Source: DATFTF01 sp963825175 (GTDB lineage Bacteria > Acidobacteriota > Thermoanaerobaculia > UBA5066 > Gp7-AA6). From it: 64,000 nucleotides of DNA. Positions 62,396-64,000 of this stretch are shown piece after piece. A model generated the notes under the pieces. That model saw only the letters and a list, made by a program, of their open reading frames with translations, was not told the origin of the DNA and ran no database searches. The stretch's first letter is position 1, and each line of letters begins with the position of its first letter. The stretch covers positions 186,001 through 250,000 of the forward strand of contig CAWGSA010000002.1 in the NCBI GenBank assembly GCA_963825175.1. Reading direction: 5' to 3'. A program made the translations under genes and the position numbers.

Positions 62396-63241
62396 TTATC
62401 TCGCCCCGAACAGCGCGTTGGCCTCGGCGTAGGGAATGGATTCGGCCAGAAGGCGGGTGATCGTGCCCTCCCGCGCCAGCTCGCGCGCGATCGAGCGCAG
62501 GAGTCCCATCGTGGCCCGCATGGGTCCGGATCCCAGGCTCACGCGGGCTACGCCCATCTTCTCGAGCTCTGCGGCGGCCGGCGTGGAAGGGCCCGCCAGG
62601 ATGTTCACCGGACCATCGATTTCCGCTACCAGCCGTTGGATCGTCGCGCCATCGGCCACGCCCGGGACGAACAGGCAGTCGGCTCCGGCCTGTCGATAGG
62701 CGTTCGAGCGGCGCACCGTCTCGGAGAACCGAGTCTCGACGGTTCCCACCGCGCGCAGATACGAGTCCGTCCGCGCATTGACGACCAGACCCGCGCGCGC
62801 CGATGCGGCGGCCTGCCGCGCCGCTCGGATCTTCTCCGCATGGAGGCCGGCATCCGTCAGCGGGTGGTCCGGGTCTGCGCTTCCGTCCTCGAGGTTGACT
62901 CCGACGGCGCCGGCCTCGATGACCGCGCGGCAGCTTCGAGCGACTTCCTCCGGCGTCGGGCCGAACCCCGACTCGATGTCCGCGCTGACGGGGACGCGCA
63001 CGGCGGCGACGATCCGCGCGATCACGCGCAGGGCCTCGGCGAACGGCACATGCTCGCCGTCGGAGAACCCGAGGGAAAAGGCCACCCCCGCGCTGGTCGT
63101 GCCGATGGCCGGAAAGCCGGCGTCCTCGAACACGCGGGCCGAGGCGGCATCCCAGGCGTTGGGCAGTCGGAGAATTCCCGGCCCGCGATGGAGCTCGAGA
63201 AATCGCCGCGCCCGCTGCGATTGATTCTCGGCCGCGCTCAT
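62396..63241 (-). CDS. Isocitrate lyase / PEP mutase family protein
   Basis: 281-residue TIM barrel. RLPNAWDAASARVFEDAGFP, VPVSADIESGFGPTPEEVA and GVNLEDGSADPDHPL match the 2-methylisocitrate lyase/oxaloacetate decarboxylase-like branch. The lyase cysteine motif KxCGH is absent, so it is not a true isocitrate lyase. Substrate unknown. Lies 25 bp after the aminotransferase gene on the same strand. Confidence 0.85.
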   Translation of the reverse strand: MSAAENQSQRARRFLELHRGPGILRLPNAWDAASARVFEDAGFPAIGTTSAGVAFSLGFSDGEHVPFAEALRVIARIVAAVRVPVSADIESGFGPTPEEVARSCRAVIEAGAVGVNLEDGSADPDHPLTDAGLHAEKIRAARQAAASARAGLVVNARTDSYLRAVGTVETRFSETVRRSNAYRQAGADCLFVPGVADGATIQRLVAEIDGPVNILAGPSTPAAAELEKMGVARVSLGSGPMRATMGLLRSIARELAREGTITRLLAESIPYAEANALFGAR

Positions 63242-63266
63242 GACCGCTGGAGAGCGCCCGGCGCGA

Positions 63267-64000
63267 TCATTGGGCCAGGCGCAGGGGAGAACCGGCGCGG
63301 CCCGGTTGCCCTGCGGCTTCGTCCGCGCGGTCCGGGGCGACGAAATCCCGTTCGCCGGCGTACACCGGAGCGCACCAATGGCGGTACGCCGGGACGCGCC
63401 CGCGCACCACGTCGAAGTAGAGCTTGCGAAGGGCCGACACGGTTGGACCCATGCGTCCGGTGCCGATCGGGCGGTGATCGACGCGCGTGATCGCCGCGAT
63501 CTGGATGCCGGTTCCACAGAAGAAGGCCTCGTCGGCCAGGTAGATCTCGCTGCGGTCGATCGAGCGCTCGACGACGGACAGCCCGAGCTCCCGTCGCAGC
63601 AGATCGCCGATCGTGCGCCGCGTGATCCCCTCCAGGATGTTGTCGGTCGAGGGCGTGGTGACGGCCACGCCGTTCTTGACCAAGAAGAAGTTCGCCGCGG
63701 ATCCCTCCGAGACGTGGCCGTCCTGGTTCAGGACGATGGCCTCGTCGAATCCCGCCGCAGTGGCGTCGGCCTTGGCCAGGGCGGAGTTGACGTACGACCC
63801 GACGATCTTGCCGCGGGCCGGAATGGCGTTGTCGTCGACCCGCCGCCAGGAGGAGACCATGGCGTGGACTCCCTCCTCGTTGGCCACGTAGGAGCCGAAT
63901 GGGAAGGCCACGATGGAGACTTCGGGCGTCAGGCCGTGGAGCCGCACGCCGATCGTCTCGTCGGCGTAGAACGCCAGCGGCCGGATGTAGCAGTCCTCGC
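63267..64000 (-). CDS. ilvE: Branched-chain amino acid aminotransferase (5' end outside window)
   Basis: Fold-type IV PLP enzyme; the C-terminal 244 residues are present and the gene runs off the right edge. GFDEAIVLNQDGHVSEGSAA, NFFLVKNG and ILEGITRRTIGDLL are typical, with the catalytic Lys expected upstream of or near the edge. AGERDFVAPDRADEAAGQPG is a C-terminal extension. Transfers the amino group to branched-chain 2-oxo acids; D-amino acid aminotransferase or aminodeoxychorismate lyase is less likely because of the WCAPVY-type end. Confidence 0.88.
   Translation of the reverse strand, partial: EDCYIRPLAFYADETIGVRLHGLTPEVSIVAFPFGSYVANEEGVHAMVSSWRRVDDNAIPARGKIVGSYVNSALAKADATAAGFDEAIVLNQDGHVSEGSAANFFLVKNGVAVTTPSTDNILEGITRRTIGDLLRRELGLSVVERSIDRSEIYLADEAFFCGTGIQIAAITRVDHRPIGTGRMGPTVSALRKLYFDVVRGRVPAYRHWCAPVYAGERDFVAPDRADEAAGQPGRAGSPLRLAQ

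Noticed and set aside
62396..63241. True isocitrate lyase (aceA)
   Set aside because: Too short and lacks the KxCGH motif.

Overview
This is 64 kb of high-GC chromosomal DNA from a Gram-negative bacterium. An outer membrane is implied by a TonB-dependent receptor, an RND efflux pump with its adaptor, and GspA/GspB-type secretion genes. The mix of a YpdA-type reductase, an ECF42-like sigma factor with a DGPF partner, DUF1326, DUF4097, DUF1206 and YfiR families, together with heptameric arrays between genes, made me think of Acidobacteriota (Thermoanaerobaculia-like). That placement is inference: no rRNA or other marker gene is present. I see no tRNA, rRNA, insertion sequence, prophage or CRISPR array.

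Layout. 1-9.7 kb: acyl-CoA synthetase, two glycosyltransferases, an exported amidase, an ArsR/SRPBCC pair with a visible operator, a DGPF protein, a quinone oxidoreductase and an exported DUF1326 protein. 9.7-24.2 kb: an exported protein of unknown role; a tightly overlapping phospholipid operon (CDP-alcohol phosphatidyltransferase, acyltransferase, CTP transferase); a low-complexity membrane protein; an RND pump with adaptor; hydrolases and a TPR protein. 24.2-24.8 kb is a gene graveyard (Crp/Fnr and zinc-ribbon remnants). 24.8-37 kb: Lon, OsmC, a thioesterase, a ribbon-helix-helix-like small protein, cytochrome c, GspB/ExeA-like genes, YpdA, DUF4097, and an ECF42-like sigma factor with a DGPF partner. 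37-44 kb is a signalling block: response regulator, TonB receptor, YfiR-like protein, membrane histidine kinase and hybrid kinase. 45-52 kb carries an AddAB-like recombination nuclease whose AddA frame is broken by one base. 52-64 kb: an M49-like peptidase, DUF1206, thiolase, dicarboxylate symporter, serC, serA, DUF1015, PilZ, a PEP mutase/isocitrate lyase family protein and a branched-chain aminotransferase.

Three non-coding signals stand out. First, a composite repeat occurs three times (9.7, 14.4 and 30.1 kb). It has a head that folds into a three-way junction whose stems change in a compensatory way between copies, a conserved body, and a tail of 3, 8 or 29 copies of a 7-mer. The tail always runs into the stop codon of a neighbouring gene, and two copies fill a convergent gap from stop to stop. 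Second, many other intergenic regions hold unrelated 7-, 8- or 9-bp arrays that begin just after a stop codon. Third, promoters look simple: -10-like hexamers sit 5-8 bases before the start codon of at least nine genes (leaderless mRNAs), while sigma54-like -24/-12 elements precede three small orphan protein genes, two of them paralogous, and the signalling block.

Genes that probably work together: ArsR with SRPBCC; the three phospholipid genes; pump with adaptor; GspB with ExeA; YpdA with the small protein after it; sigma factor with DGPF protein; YfiR with the two kinases; AddA with AddB; serA, serC and DUF1015.
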